Source of the DNA: Gammaproteobacteria bacterium
GTDB taxonomy: Bacteria > Pseudomonadota > Gammaproteobacteria > Acidithiobacillales > Acidithiobacillaceae
DNA length: 6,785 nucleotides
Direction: 5' to 3'
Assembly: GCA_023381645.1 (NCBI GenBank)
Contig: JAMCRJ010000024.1
Location: 1-6,785, forward strand
Part shown: piece by piece, positions 1 through 6,610 of the stretch
Position numbering within the stretch: the stretch's first letter is position 1
Layout: each line of letters starts with the position of its first letter
Notes under the pieces: model-generated
What the model saw: the letters and a program-made list of their open reading frames with translations, nothing else
Databases searched by the model: none
Told to the model about the DNA's origin: nothing
Position numbers and translations under genes: made by a program

Positions 1-329
1 TCGCGGGGATGAAAGGGCTTGGCGAGGTAGTCGTCGGCGCCCATCTCCAGTCCCAGAATACGGTCTACTTCATCACCCCGCGCGGTGAGCATGAGGATGG
101 GGACATCATGATGCTGGCGCAGGCGCCGGCAGATTTGCAGGCCGTCTTCATGGGGCAGGCCCAGATCGAGGACGATCAGATCCACGGGCGCTTCGGCAAG
201 CAGACTTTCGATCTGCCGACCATCGCTCATGCCTCGCACCCCAAAGCCAAAGCCCTGCAGATGCGACTCCACCAGACCGCGCAGGCGCAGATCGTCGTCC
301 ACCACCAGAATCTGTTTCCGTGTATCCAT
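1..329 (-). CDS. OmpR-family two-component response regulator, receiver domain (3' part outside the window)
   Basis: The visible 109 residues are a complete-looking CheY-like receiver domain. It opens with ILVVDDD (acidic pocket D11-D13), has the phospho-acceptor Asp55 in IVLDLGLP, the switch Thr82 in MLTAR and the conserved Lys104 in LAKPF, ending at FHPR near the receiver/linker boundary. The sequence style (LTARGDEVDRILGLEMGADDYLAKPF) is that of OmpR/PhoB regulators, so a winged-helix DNA-binding domain should follow beyond the left edge. A partner histidine kinase is expected but not visible. The gene is divergent from the efflux operon, which makes it the likely local regulator (inference). 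I chose the ATG at 329, with AGAG seven bases upstream. A GTG two codons earlier (335-333), seven bases after an AGG, is a real alternative and adds two residues. Confidence 0.95.
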   Translation of the reverse strand, partial: MDTRKQILVVDDDLRLRGLVESHLQGFGFGVRGMSDGRQIESLLAEAPVDLIVLDLGLPHEDGLQICRRLRQHHDVPILMLTARGDEVDRILGLEMGADDYLAKPFHPR

Positions 330-370
330 GAGCACACTCTAACCTGTTGTTCCCGGACGGACCAATATGA

Positions 371-400
371 ATTGTAACAAGACCTTTCGGTGCGCCACAA
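371..400 (-). promoter_or_regulatory. Candidate sigma70-type promoter for the response regulator
   Basis: Read on the minus strand, TACAAT (376-371) differs from the -10 consensus at one base. TTGTGG (400-395) is a weak -35 placed 18 bases upstream. Transcription would begin near 365-362 and leave a leader of about 35 bases before the start codon. The TGTAACA motif at 373-379 overlaps the -10, and another copy lies at 411-417 just upstream of the -35. That layout would suit self-control, but this is inference from position alone. Confidence 0.35.
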
Positions 401-463
401 AGTGACACTCTGTTACGTTTCAGTCCCTCTATGGCAGAGACTGTTACAGGCATCCCCGTTACC
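373..463. promoter_or_regulatory. Candidate operator cluster: repeated TGTWACA-like motifs
   Basis: Four related heptamers lie between the divergent genes: TGTAACA (373-379), TGTTACG (411-417), TGTTACA (442-448) and the weaker CGTTACC (457-463). The first and third sit in short odd-centred palindromes, TTGTAACAA (372-380) and CTGTTACAG (441-449). Start-to-start spacings are 38, 31 and 15 bases. OmpR-family regulators bind repeated short sites in such regions, so the neighbouring regulator is the natural candidate binder. Neither binding nor the true motif length is shown by the sequence. I see no convincing constitutive plus-strand promoter: TATTGC at 486-491 has only a poor CATTTG at 463-468 as -35, which would fit an activator-dependent promoter. 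Confidence 0.35.
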
Positions 464-545
464 ATTTGATCGGTTGCGATGACGGTATTGCAGCCTCTGT
501 GTGCGCTTCTGGAGCGCATCCATCTTCCCGGTTGATCGAGTGAAT

Positions 546-550
546 GAGGG
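546..550 (+). promoter_or_regulatory. Ribosome binding site that fixes the start of the outer-membrane factor
   Basis: GAGGG lies five bases before the ATG at 556. The in-frame ATG at 544 overlaps this site and has no good site of its own, so 556 is the better start. A further in-frame ATG at 619 would give a compact 15-residue signal peptide but has only GC-rich, site-free sequence in front of it. Confidence 0.6.
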
Positions 551-555
551 TTTGC

Positions 556-2115
556 ATGAAAAACGCCAGGTATCCGCATGGCCACAGGCGGCAGAAGGCG
601 GGGCGATCCGCCCCGGGCATGGCCCGGCTGGGCGTCTTGCTCGGGATTGTCGCTGCGGCCGGCTGCGCGGTGGGGCCGCAGCCTGGTGCGCCCAATGTGC
701 CAGCGCCTGCGGCCTATAACGCCCATCCCCTGGACCTGCATGGCGGGCCGCAGCGGATTCGGTGGACGCAGCAGGAATCTCAGGCCTGGTGGTCGCTCTT
801 TCATTCGTCCGCCCTGAACGGCTACATCCGGCAGGCCATGGAGGCCAACCCGGATGTACAGGCGGCGCGGGCAGCCCTGGCGCGCGAGCAGTCCTTGATC
901 GCGGTGGCCCAGGGCGGACTGCTGCCCAGTGTCGGTGCCGGTGCCGGAATCAGTCGTGGACGGGCACAGCGCACCGGCGCGAATGGCGGGGCGAGTTACC
1001 GCATTCCCGGCAACCTCTATAGCCTGCTGCTGGGCACCATAAACGTCAGCTACAACCCCGACGTGTTTGGTCGCCAGAAGGATCTGGTACATGCGGCCAG
1101 GGCCCGGGCTGCGGTCAGTCGTGCCAGTCTGCATCAAAGTGAAGTCTTTCTGGCGGCGGCCGTGAGCCGGGCGGTCATCAACGGTGCTGCGGCGCGGGCT
1201 CAGCTCGACGCCGCCCGGCAGATCGCCACTGCCGATGCCCGTCTGTTGCGCCTGCTGCAGCAGGAATATCAGTTGGGTTATCAGAATCTGCAAAGTGTGG
1301 ATCAACAGGAGGCCATCACCGCAGCCGCGCAGGCGCGCATTGCCCCCTTGCAGGCCGATGTGGCGGTGGCCCGCCACGGGCTGGCGGCTTTGCTGGGCCA
1401 GTCCCCCGATACGGATCTGCCCATGCCGACACTCGCCAGTCTGCAATTGCCGTCCAGCCTGCCCACCACCCTGCCTTCGGCTCTGGCCGCGCAGCGCCCG
1501 GATATCCAGGCCGCAGCGGCGGAGCTGAAGGTGGCTGCGGCGCAGGCCGATGTGGCCACCGCCGATCTGTATCCCCAGTTCAATATCAGCGCCGACATCG
1601 GTAAGGCGGCCATGACCGGGGGGATGTTCTTCAACCCGATTTCGACCCTCTGGTCCCTGGGGGCGGGGATCGCGGCGCCGATTTATAACGGTGGCGCCCT
1701 CCATGCCCAACGTCGCGCGGCGCTGGACCAGTACAAAGCGGTCAGCGACCAGTATCGCGGCACCGTACTCGACGCCTTTCGTGAAGTGGCCGATGCCCTG
1801 CGTGCTTTGCAGGGCGCCGACACGTCCTATCAACATCGTCTGGCCGCACAGACTGCCGCCGGGGCCGCCCTGCGTCTGGCGGAAGCCCGCTACCGTGACG
1901 GCGCCACCGACTATGCCACGGTGCTCGATGCCGAAATCGCATATCAACAGGACACGGTCGCTGCCATCAGCGCACGTGGTCAGCGTTATCTGGACAGCGT
2001 GGCGCTCTTTGTGGCGCTGGGCGACGGCTGGCAGCCCGAAGCCGGTGATGCCCGCACGGCCAGCGACGCGCAACCCCATTCCGCCATTCACCAATCTCCG
2101 GGAGCCCCTGCATGA
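556..2115 (+). CDS. RND efflux outer-membrane factor lipoprotein (NodT/OprM-type, TolC superfamily)
   Basis: This 519-residue protein is the outer-membrane exit duct of the pump. Its N-terminus has a basic n-region, a hydrophobic core (LGVLLGIV) and a lipobox-like AAGC with Cys37 as the predicted lipidated residue, followed by VGP and a proline-rich stretch, as in NodT-family proteins. A WW motif (W78-W79) precedes the first outer-membrane-efflux helical repeat, roughly residues 90-270. The second spans about 300-490 and carries the family hallmark ARYRDGATDYATVLDAE from residue 444. The length is normal to slightly long for the family. The leader is unusual: about 21 polar, basic residues precede Met22, which could itself begin a conventional signal peptide. 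The last four bases (ATGA) overlap the start of the adaptor gene, implying translational coupling. Substrate range cannot be inferred. Confidence 0.93.
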   Translation: MKNARYPHGHRRQKAGRSAPGMARLGVLLGIVAAAGCAVGPQPGAPNVPAPAAYNAHPLDLHGGPQRIRWTQQESQAWWSLFHSSALNGYIRQAMEANPDVQAARAALAREQSLIAVAQGGLLPSVGAGAGISRGRAQRTGANGGASYRIPGNLYSLLLGTINVSYNPDVFGRQKDLVHAARARAAVSRASLHQSEVFLAAAVSRAVINGAAARAQLDAARQIATADARLLRLLQQEYQLGYQNLQSVDQQEAITAAAQARIAPLQADVAVARHGLAALLGQSPDTDLPMPTLASLQLPSSLPTTLPSALAAQRPDIQAAAAELKVAAAQADVATADLYPQFNISADIGKAAMTGGMFFNPISTLWSLGAGIAAPIYNGGALHAQRRAALDQYKAVSDQYRGTVLDAFREVADALRALQGADTSYQHRLAAQTAAGAALRLAEARYRDGATDYATVLDAEIAYQQDTVAAISARGQRYLDSVALFVALGDGWQPEAGDARTASDAQPHSAIHQSPGAPA

Positions 2116-3194
2116 AGAAGGCCTTTTTCCTACTGGGTATCGTTGTCGTGCTGCTTTTTGGCGGTGTTTATGGCTGGTATCAATGGCGTCAGGGTCGATT
2201 GCACACACGCCTGGCGGCGGCGGCCAATCCGGTGGTCACCGTTTCTGCCACGCGCGCGCAAAACGTGTCGATGGCGGGCGAGTTGACCGCCGTGGGCGAG
2301 ATCGTGCCGCAACAGGGAGCGGTGCTCAGTCCTCAGACCGGGGGTGTGGTGCAGCATATCGGCTTTCACTCCGGTGCCACAGTGCAAAAGGGACAACTGC
2401 TCCTGTCTCTCGACCCCGGCGCTTTGCCTGGCCAGTTGCAGGCCGCCAAGGCCGAAGCCGACCTCGCGCAGGTGGATTATCAGCGCGCCGAGAAGGTCTT
2501 TGCCATCCACGGCATCTCTACCGCTGCACTGGATAAGGCTCGCTATGGTGCCAGCGTGGCCCGGGCTCGGGTGACGGCCTTGCAGGAGTCTCTGGCGGAT
2601 ACGCAGATCCGTGCCCCTTTCAGCGGAGTATTGGGGTTGCGTACCGTGAACCTGGGGGAATATGTCCATGCGGGTATGCCGGTGGTGCATATCGAAAACC
2701 TGCAGACGCTCTACGCCGATTTCACGGTACCTCAGCGTGATGTGCAGGCGGTGCGGGCGGGCGCGCCGATACAACTCGACGTGCATGACAGGATTATCCT
2801 GCGCCATTACAGCGCCAAAGTGCAGGCCGTTTCCAGTCATGTGGATGCGCAAAACCGGGCAGTCAGCGTTCGCGCCCTCGTCGATGCGCCACTGGGCTTG
2901 AAACCGGGCATGTTCGTCCGCGTCGTCCTGCAAAAGGAGGCACCCACGGCACGCCTGATGATTCCTACGGTGGCAGTGAGCTTCAATACCTATGGGGACT
3001 TTGTCTATGTGCTGACCCCGGGACCGGACCATACCCTGATCGCCAAAGAGCAGCCGGTGACCACGGGCCTGCAGCGCGGTAACCAGGTGGTGGTCCGTTC
3101 CGGCCTCAAGGCGGGGGACCTGGTAGTCACCGCGGGGCAGGTCAAACTGCACAGTGGTGACCATGTGCGCGTCAATAACGCCGTGCATCTCTGA
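2112..3194 (+). CDS. RND efflux periplasmic adaptor (membrane-fusion protein, HlyD/AcrA superfamily)
   Basis: This 360-residue adaptor should bridge the RND pump and the outer-membrane channel in the periplasm. Residues 5-23 form one hydrophobic segment after MKK. No lipobox cysteine follows, so it looks like an uncleaved inner-membrane anchor rather than a lipoprotein. The domains run in the usual folded-back order: lipoyl half 1 (about 68-100), a short alpha-helical hairpin (about 104-164), lipoyl half 2 (about 167-197, with IRAPFSGVLG at its start), a beta-barrel (about 200-275, with the LKPGMFVRV motif) and the membrane-proximal domain (about 280-358). No His- or Met-rich metal-binding stretch is present. 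The start overlaps the previous stop as ATGA, with GGGAG seven bases upstream. The single-turn hairpin fits MexH/MdtA-like adaptors; the exact subfamily is not certain. Confidence 0.93.
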   Translation: MKKAFFLLGIVVVLLFGGVYGWYQWRQGRLHTRLAAAANPVVTVSATRAQNVSMAGELTAVGEIVPQQGAVLSPQTGGVVQHIGFHSGATVQKGQLLLSLDPGALPGQLQAAKAEADLAQVDYQRAEKVFAIHGISTAALDKARYGASVARARVTALQESLADTQIRAPFSGVLGLRTVNLGEYVHAGMPVVHIENLQTLYADFTVPQRDVQAVRAGAPIQLDVHDRIILRHYSAKVQAVSSHVDAQNRAVSVRALVDAPLGLKPGMFVRVVLQKEAPTARLMIPTVAVSFNTYGDFVYVLTPGPDHTLIAKEQPVTTGLQRGNQVVVRSGLKAGDLVVTAGQVKLHSGDHVRVNNAVHL

Positions 3195-3211
3195 GTCTTC
3201 CAAGGATTTCC

Positions 3212-6200
3212 ATGCACTTCACCGAACCCTTTATCCGTCGCCCCATCCTTGCCATCTCCCTGAGTCTGGTGCTGTTTTTCTTCGGATTGCGTTCCCTCGG
3301 CCTGATGCCCATCACCGAATATCCGCCGACCAACAGCTCCATGATCACGGTGACCACCCATTACTTCGGGGCCACCCCGAAAACCGTCAATGCCTTTATT
3401 ACGGCGCCGCTGGAAAAAGCCGTCGGGCAAGCCCCCGGCATCAACTATATGACGGCGGTGAGTGAGGACGGCATCTCCATTCTCACCCTCTATATGCGCA
3501 TGGGTGAAGATCCCAACGCGGCCTTGTCCCAGGTGCAGAGCAAGGTCAATACGGTCCTCAATCAGCTCCCCAAGGGGGTGATGCAGCCGGTGGTGCAGGA
3601 AATGTCCGGCTCCGGCGCCTACCTGATGTTGTTGAGCTACCATGGTAAAGGTTTCAATCAGCAGCAGATCACCGACTATCTGACCCGGGTGGTGCAACCC
3701 GCCATCCAGTCCGTGCCGGGGGTGGGCCTGACTTCCATCCTGCCGCCGGGTACCGGACCCAACGGCAACACCTATGCCATGCGCATCTGGCTCGACCCGC
3801 AGGAGATGTCCGTGCTCGGCATTACCCCGGAACAGATCAGTACCGCCCTGAAGCAGAACGACTTTGTGGCTGCGGTGGGGCGCCTGCGCGGTCAGTACAC
3901 GGCGGTCTCCCTGAGTGCCAATACCGCCCTGCACAGCGCCGCGGAATTCCGCAATCTGGTGGTGGCAACGGTGCATGGGGTGCCGATTCGACTGGGACAG
4001 GTGGCCAAAGTCTCCCTGGGCGCTCAGACATATGACTCATCCGTCATGGTGGACGGCCAGCCGGCGGTCAATATCGGCATCCAGCAGGCTCCCGGCAGTA
4101 ATGCCCTGAACGTGTCCCAGGGGATTCAAAAGGTGATGGCCCAGTTGGACTCGACCATGCCGCCGGGCATGAAGGGCTACACCATTTACAATGGCGCGCA
4201 GTTCGTCAAAAGCTCTTTGCAGGAAGTGGAAGTCAATATCGCCCTCGCGCTGCTGGTGGTCATCCTGGTGATCTATTTCTTCATGGGCTCGTGGCGGGCG
4301 CTGATCGTGCCGGTGCTCGCCATCCCGGTGGCGATGGTGGGGGCGGTCACCATCCTCCATGCCCTCGGTTACACGCTGAATTTGCTTACCTTGCTGGCCA
4401 TGGTGCTGGCCATCGGGCTGGTGGTGGATGACGCCATCATCGTCGTCGAAAACGTCCACCGGCATATCGAAAACGGTGCCACGCCCCTGCACGCGGCGCT
4501 GCTCAGCGCCCGTGAACTGGCCAGCCCCATCCTGGTCATGGCGACGACGCTGGTGGCGGTTTTCGCTCCTATGGCCTTCATCGGCGGGTTGGTGGGGCAT
4601 TTGTTCAGCGAATTCGCCTTTACCATTGTCGCCACGGTGCTGCTGTCCATGGTGGCCGCCCTGACCCTCGCCCCCATGCTCGCCTCGCGGGTCTTGAAGG
4701 CCGGGCACGAAGGGCGGATGGCGCATCTGGTGGATCAGCTTTTCGGCCGGCTCAAGGCCTTCTATGGGCGTGCCCTTTTTGCCAGTCTGCGGGTCTGGCC
4801 GGCGACGGTGACGCTGGCGCTGATCCTCACCGCCGGCATTTATTTCCTCTTCTCCATCAGCCAGAGCGAATTGGCACCGCCCGCCAATCAGGGCATCGTC
4901 TATGTCAACGGCGTCGCCCAGCCGACGGCGACCCTGGAGTACATGAACGCCTATGACCGTTATCTGACCAAGACGGTTTTCAATAAAATCGACAGTCGCA
5001 GCCACAGCTTCGCGGTCAATGGGGTGGGTATCGGCGGCATGTTGCTGAACAACGAGGTGATGGCAGGTGTGGTGCTCAAACCCGAGCGCGGCAGTGTCAC
5101 CACCCAGCAGGTCAAAGAAAAAGTGCAGAAACTGGCCGAGCAGGTGCCGGGCATGAAGCTTTCCGCCTTCGGCCTGCCGCCCTTGCCGGGAGCGGCGGTG
5201 GGGCTGCCGGTGCAGTTCGTGCTCACCAGTACCGGCGGCGGTTACCATCAACTGGACGCCGTCTCCGGCAAGCTGGTGCGGGAGGCCAGAGCCAGCGGCC
5301 TGTTCTCCTTCGTCTGTAAAAATCTTAAGTATAACAACCAGATCCAGGAGCTTCATATCAATCGCCAGATGGCTGCCTCCTTCGGTCTGAGCATGGCGGA
5401 TATCGGGCAGAATCTGGAAACCCTGCTGGGCGGCAACTATGTCAATTATTTCGACATGGACGGCCTCAGCTACCGCGTCGTGCCCCAGGTGCCGCCCGCG
5501 TTGCGCGCCAATCCGGATTTCCTGAAGGCCTACACCATCAAGACCCCATCCGGCGCGCAGGTGCCACTGTCCACCTTTGTCTCCCTGAAGTCGCGACCGG
5601 CACCCACTTTCCTGCCGCAGTTCCAGCAGTTGCCCGCGGTCTTCATTCAGGCCAATCCGGCACCAGGGGTGTCATTGGGCCAAGCCCTGCAATTCCTGCA
5701 GAACCATGCCCAGAAAATCCTGCCCGCCGGGGACCAGATCCACTATGCCGGCGTGTCCCGTCAGTACATGCATCAGGGCAGTGCCCTGGTGGTCACCTTT
5801 GGTTTTGCGCTGTTGATGGTCCTGCTGCTGCTGGCGGCGCAGTTCAATAGCTTTCGCGACGCCCTGGTGGTGCTCACTGCGGTGCCCGTCGCACTCTTCG
5901 GCGCCCTGCTGCCCATTGCGCTGGGTGCCTCCAGCGTCAATATTTATTCCGAAGTGGGTATGGTCATGCTCATCGGGCTGATCGCCAAACAGGGCATTCT
6001 CATCGTGCAATTTGCTCGTGTCATGCAGGAAGAAAAGCATTTCGACCGGCGCCATGCGGTGGCGGAAGCGGCAATCCTGCGTCTACGCCCTATCCTCATG
6101 ACGGTGGCGGCGATGATTGCCGGCGCCATACCCCTGCTCTTCGCCAGTGGCGGGAATGCCGATGCGCGGTTCTCCATGGGACTGGTCATTGTCAGCGGTC

Positions 6201-6298
6201 TGAGCTTCGGGTCACTGGTTTCGCTCTTTGTGATCCCGGCGTTTTATGTGTGGTTCGGGCAGGTGGTACGGAAGCCGGAGAGCGATTTGGTGGGGTAG
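3212..6298 (+). CDS. RND multidrug-type efflux transporter (HAE1 family, AcrB/MexB/MexI-like)
   Basis: This 1028-residue inner-membrane proton antiporter is the pump of the complex. The AcrB-type layout is visible. TM1 lies near residues 11-31, followed by a large periplasmic loop. TM2-TM6 lie within about 343-495, with TM2 at 343-359 and TM3 at 363-383. A second large loop follows TM7, and TM8 begins near 857. The proton-relay residues are all present: Asp406-Asp407 in VVDDAIIVVEN (AcrB D407/D408), Lys926 in IAKQGILIVQF (K940), Arg957 (R971) and Thr964 (T978). Metal-type HME pumps carry a DG motif where this one has DD, so an organic substrate is favoured. The offset from AcrB grows from 1 to 14 residues between the two relay motifs, so the second half is about 13 residues shorter there. 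AAGGA lies five bases before the start and the gap from the adaptor is 17 bases. No clear terminator follows. Confidence 0.96.
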   Translation: MHFTEPFIRRPILAISLSLVLFFFGLRSLGLMPITEYPPTNSSMITVTTHYFGATPKTVNAFITAPLEKAVGQAPGINYMTAVSEDGISILTLYMRMGEDPNAALSQVQSKVNTVLNQLPKGVMQPVVQEMSGSGAYLMLLSYHGKGFNQQQITDYLTRVVQPAIQSVPGVGLTSILPPGTGPNGNTYAMRIWLDPQEMSVLGITPEQISTALKQNDFVAAVGRLRGQYTAVSLSANTALHSAAEFRNLVVATVHGVPIRLGQVAKVSLGAQTYDSSVMVDGQPAVNIGIQQAPGSNALNVSQGIQKVMAQLDSTMPPGMKGYTIYNGAQFVKSSLQEVEVNIALALLVVILVIYFFMGSWRALIVPVLAIPVAMVGAVTILHALGYTLNLLTLLAMVLAIGLVVDDAIIVVENVHRHIENGATPLHAALLSARELASPILVMATTLVAVFAPMAFIGGLVGHLFSEFAFTIVATVLLSMVAALTLAPMLASRVLKAGHEGRMAHLVDQLFGRLKAFYGRALFASLRVWPATVTLALILTAGIYFLFSISQSELAPPANQGIVYVNGVAQPTATLEYMNAYDRYLTKTVFNKIDSRSHSFAVNGVGIGGMLLNNEVMAGVVLKPERGSVTTQQVKEKVQKLAEQVPGMKLSAFGLPPLPGAAVGLPVQFVLTSTGGGYHQLDAVSGKLVREARASGLFSFVCKNLKYNNQIQELHINRQMAASFGLSMADIGQNLETLLGGNYVNYFDMDGLSYRVVPQVPPALRANPDFLKAYTIKTPSGAQVPLSTFVSLKSRPAPTFLPQFQQLPAVFIQANPAPGVSLGQALQFLQNHAQKILPAGDQIHYAGVSRQYMHQGSALVVTFGFALLMVLLLLAAQFNSFRDALVVLTAVPVALFGALLPIALGASSVNIYSEVGMVMLIGLIAKQGILIVQFARVMQEEKHFDRRHAVAEAAILRLRPILMTVAAMIAGAIPLLFASGGNADARFSMGLVIVSGLSFGSLVSLFVIPAFYVWFGQVVRKPESDLVG

Positions 6299-6299
6299 T

Positions 6300-6305
6300 A
6301 AGGAG
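6300..6305 (+). promoter_or_regulatory. Orphan Shine-Dalgarno-like AAGGAG after the pump gene
   Basis: AAGGAG begins one base after the RND stop codon. Six bases later comes TTT rather than a start codon, in the frame of the membrane-protein relic that follows. It looks like the leftover ribosome binding site of a fourth cistron that has lost its initiator. Confidence 0.35.
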
Positions 6306-6431
6306 TACCGGTTTCCCGCGAAATCCTATGGCTGGGGCTGGGGCATCCTCACCGCGTGGCAGGGATGGACGGTCTTGGTGGTCTGCTGGTTCAAGGGTGA
6401 GCCGCCGAAGTGGCGGTGGGGCCGCAGATGA
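6306..6431 (+). pseudogene. Relic of a small membrane protein, internally deleted and lacking a start codon
   Basis: The frame reads RFPAKSYGWGWG, then LTAWQGWTVLVV, then CWFKGEPPKWRWG and a stop. From memory of the family, small hypothetical inner-membrane proteins open with a PK-YGWGW...WQGW block just before a first membrane segment and end with a tail such as GE-P-WRWG after a later one. Here both ends are joined with only about 40 residues in total, so the middle appears deleted. No ATG, GTG or TTG lies between the AAGGAG at 6300-6305 and the conserved block. The only upstream in-frame ATG (6246) lies inside the RND gene. Position and the ribosome-binding-like site suggest it was once the last gene of the efflux operon. 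It could instead be a functional mini-protein with an unusual start. The family assignment is by pattern recall and unverified. Confidence 0.4.
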
Positions 6432-6439
6432 GGTCCTAA

Positions 6440-6502
6440 CCGGCGCTCAACCTCGCTCCCTTCGGTCGCTGGACGCTGCGTGATAAAGCCGCGCAGCGCC
6501 GG
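6440..6502. repeat. Nested inverted repeats (8-bp outer arms, alternative 7-bp hairpin)
   Basis: CCGGCGCT (6440-6447) and AGCGCCGG (6495-6502) are perfect inverted repeats 47 bases apart. Within them CGCTGCG (6474-6480) and CGCAGCG (6492-6498) form a perfect 7-bp hairpin with an 11-base loop. The right arms of the two structures overlap, so only one can form at a time. Neither is followed by a T-run on either strand. An attC recombination site was considered, but the paired GTTRRRY/RYYYAAC ends are missing. Confidence 0.5.
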
Positions 6503-6610
6503 CAGGTGCGTCGCGTGGCTATGCCGCAGGCCGAGGCTGTAGAGGGTGAGATAGAACACCCGGTAGCTCAGGGTGCGGGCATAGGCGTCGATGGTCTTGG
6601 GTTGCAGGCC
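6503..6610 (-). pseudogene. Relic of a tyrosine recombinase/integrase with two internal deletions
   Basis: In one minus-strand frame, just after an in-frame TAA (6613-6611), 36 codons read GLQPKTIDAYAR, then TLSYRVFYLTLYSLGLR, then HSHATHL. In phage/IS-type tyrosine recombinases, KTIDAYAR-like text is the start of the N-terminal core-binding domain. SYRVFY-TLYSLGLR is the helix before the first catalytic Arg region, and HSYATHL follows the second catalytic Arg in the LRHS-ATHL box. These blocks are normally separated by roughly 80 to 150 residues but are directly joined here. The order and frame are kept, so two in-frame-like internal deletions are the simplest reading. The catalytic Tyr region is absent. 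Beyond 6503 the frame continues open but no longer resembles a recombinase. Assignment rests on remembered family motifs. Confidence 0.55.

Noticed and set aside
9..377. A 122-codon plus-strand frame over the response regulator
   Set aside because: It is antisense to an unmistakable receiver domain and has no features of its own.
148..2208. A 686-codon minus-strand open frame opposite the outer-membrane factor
   Set aside because: It is a shadow of codon bias in GC-rich DNA. The product is Arg/Gly/His/Gln-rich with no recognisable domain, and the plus strand clearly encodes a NodT-type protein there.
2130..3203. A 357-codon minus-strand open frame opposite the adaptor
   Set aside because: It has no domain, lies entirely antisense to a well-supported adaptor gene and has shadow-like composition.
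4037..5356. A 439-codon minus-strand open frame opposite the pump
   Set aside because: It is a His/Gln/Gly-rich low-complexity translation, typical of the antisense of hydrophobic membrane-protein codons.
6402..6416. A CCGCC/GGCGG hairpin as a terminator for the efflux operon
   Set aside because: The stem is only 5 bp, no T-run follows and it lies inside the small membrane-protein relic.
6250..6483. A 77-codon plus-strand frame starting inside the pump gene
   Set aside because: It is a low-complexity Arg/Gly/Ser translation crossing from the RND gene into the relic region, with no family resemblance.
6437..6505. An integron attC-like site built on CCTAACCGGCGCT and AGCGCCGG
   Set aside because: The flanking core sites do not fit: the left core begins with T instead of a purine, and no GTTRRRY lies at the right end.
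6561..6610. A GGTAGCTCAGG stretch resembling the D-arm of a tRNA
   Set aside because: No T-arm GTTCGAATCC sequence, acceptor pairing or cloverleaf can be built. The bases are explained by the antisense recombinase relic.
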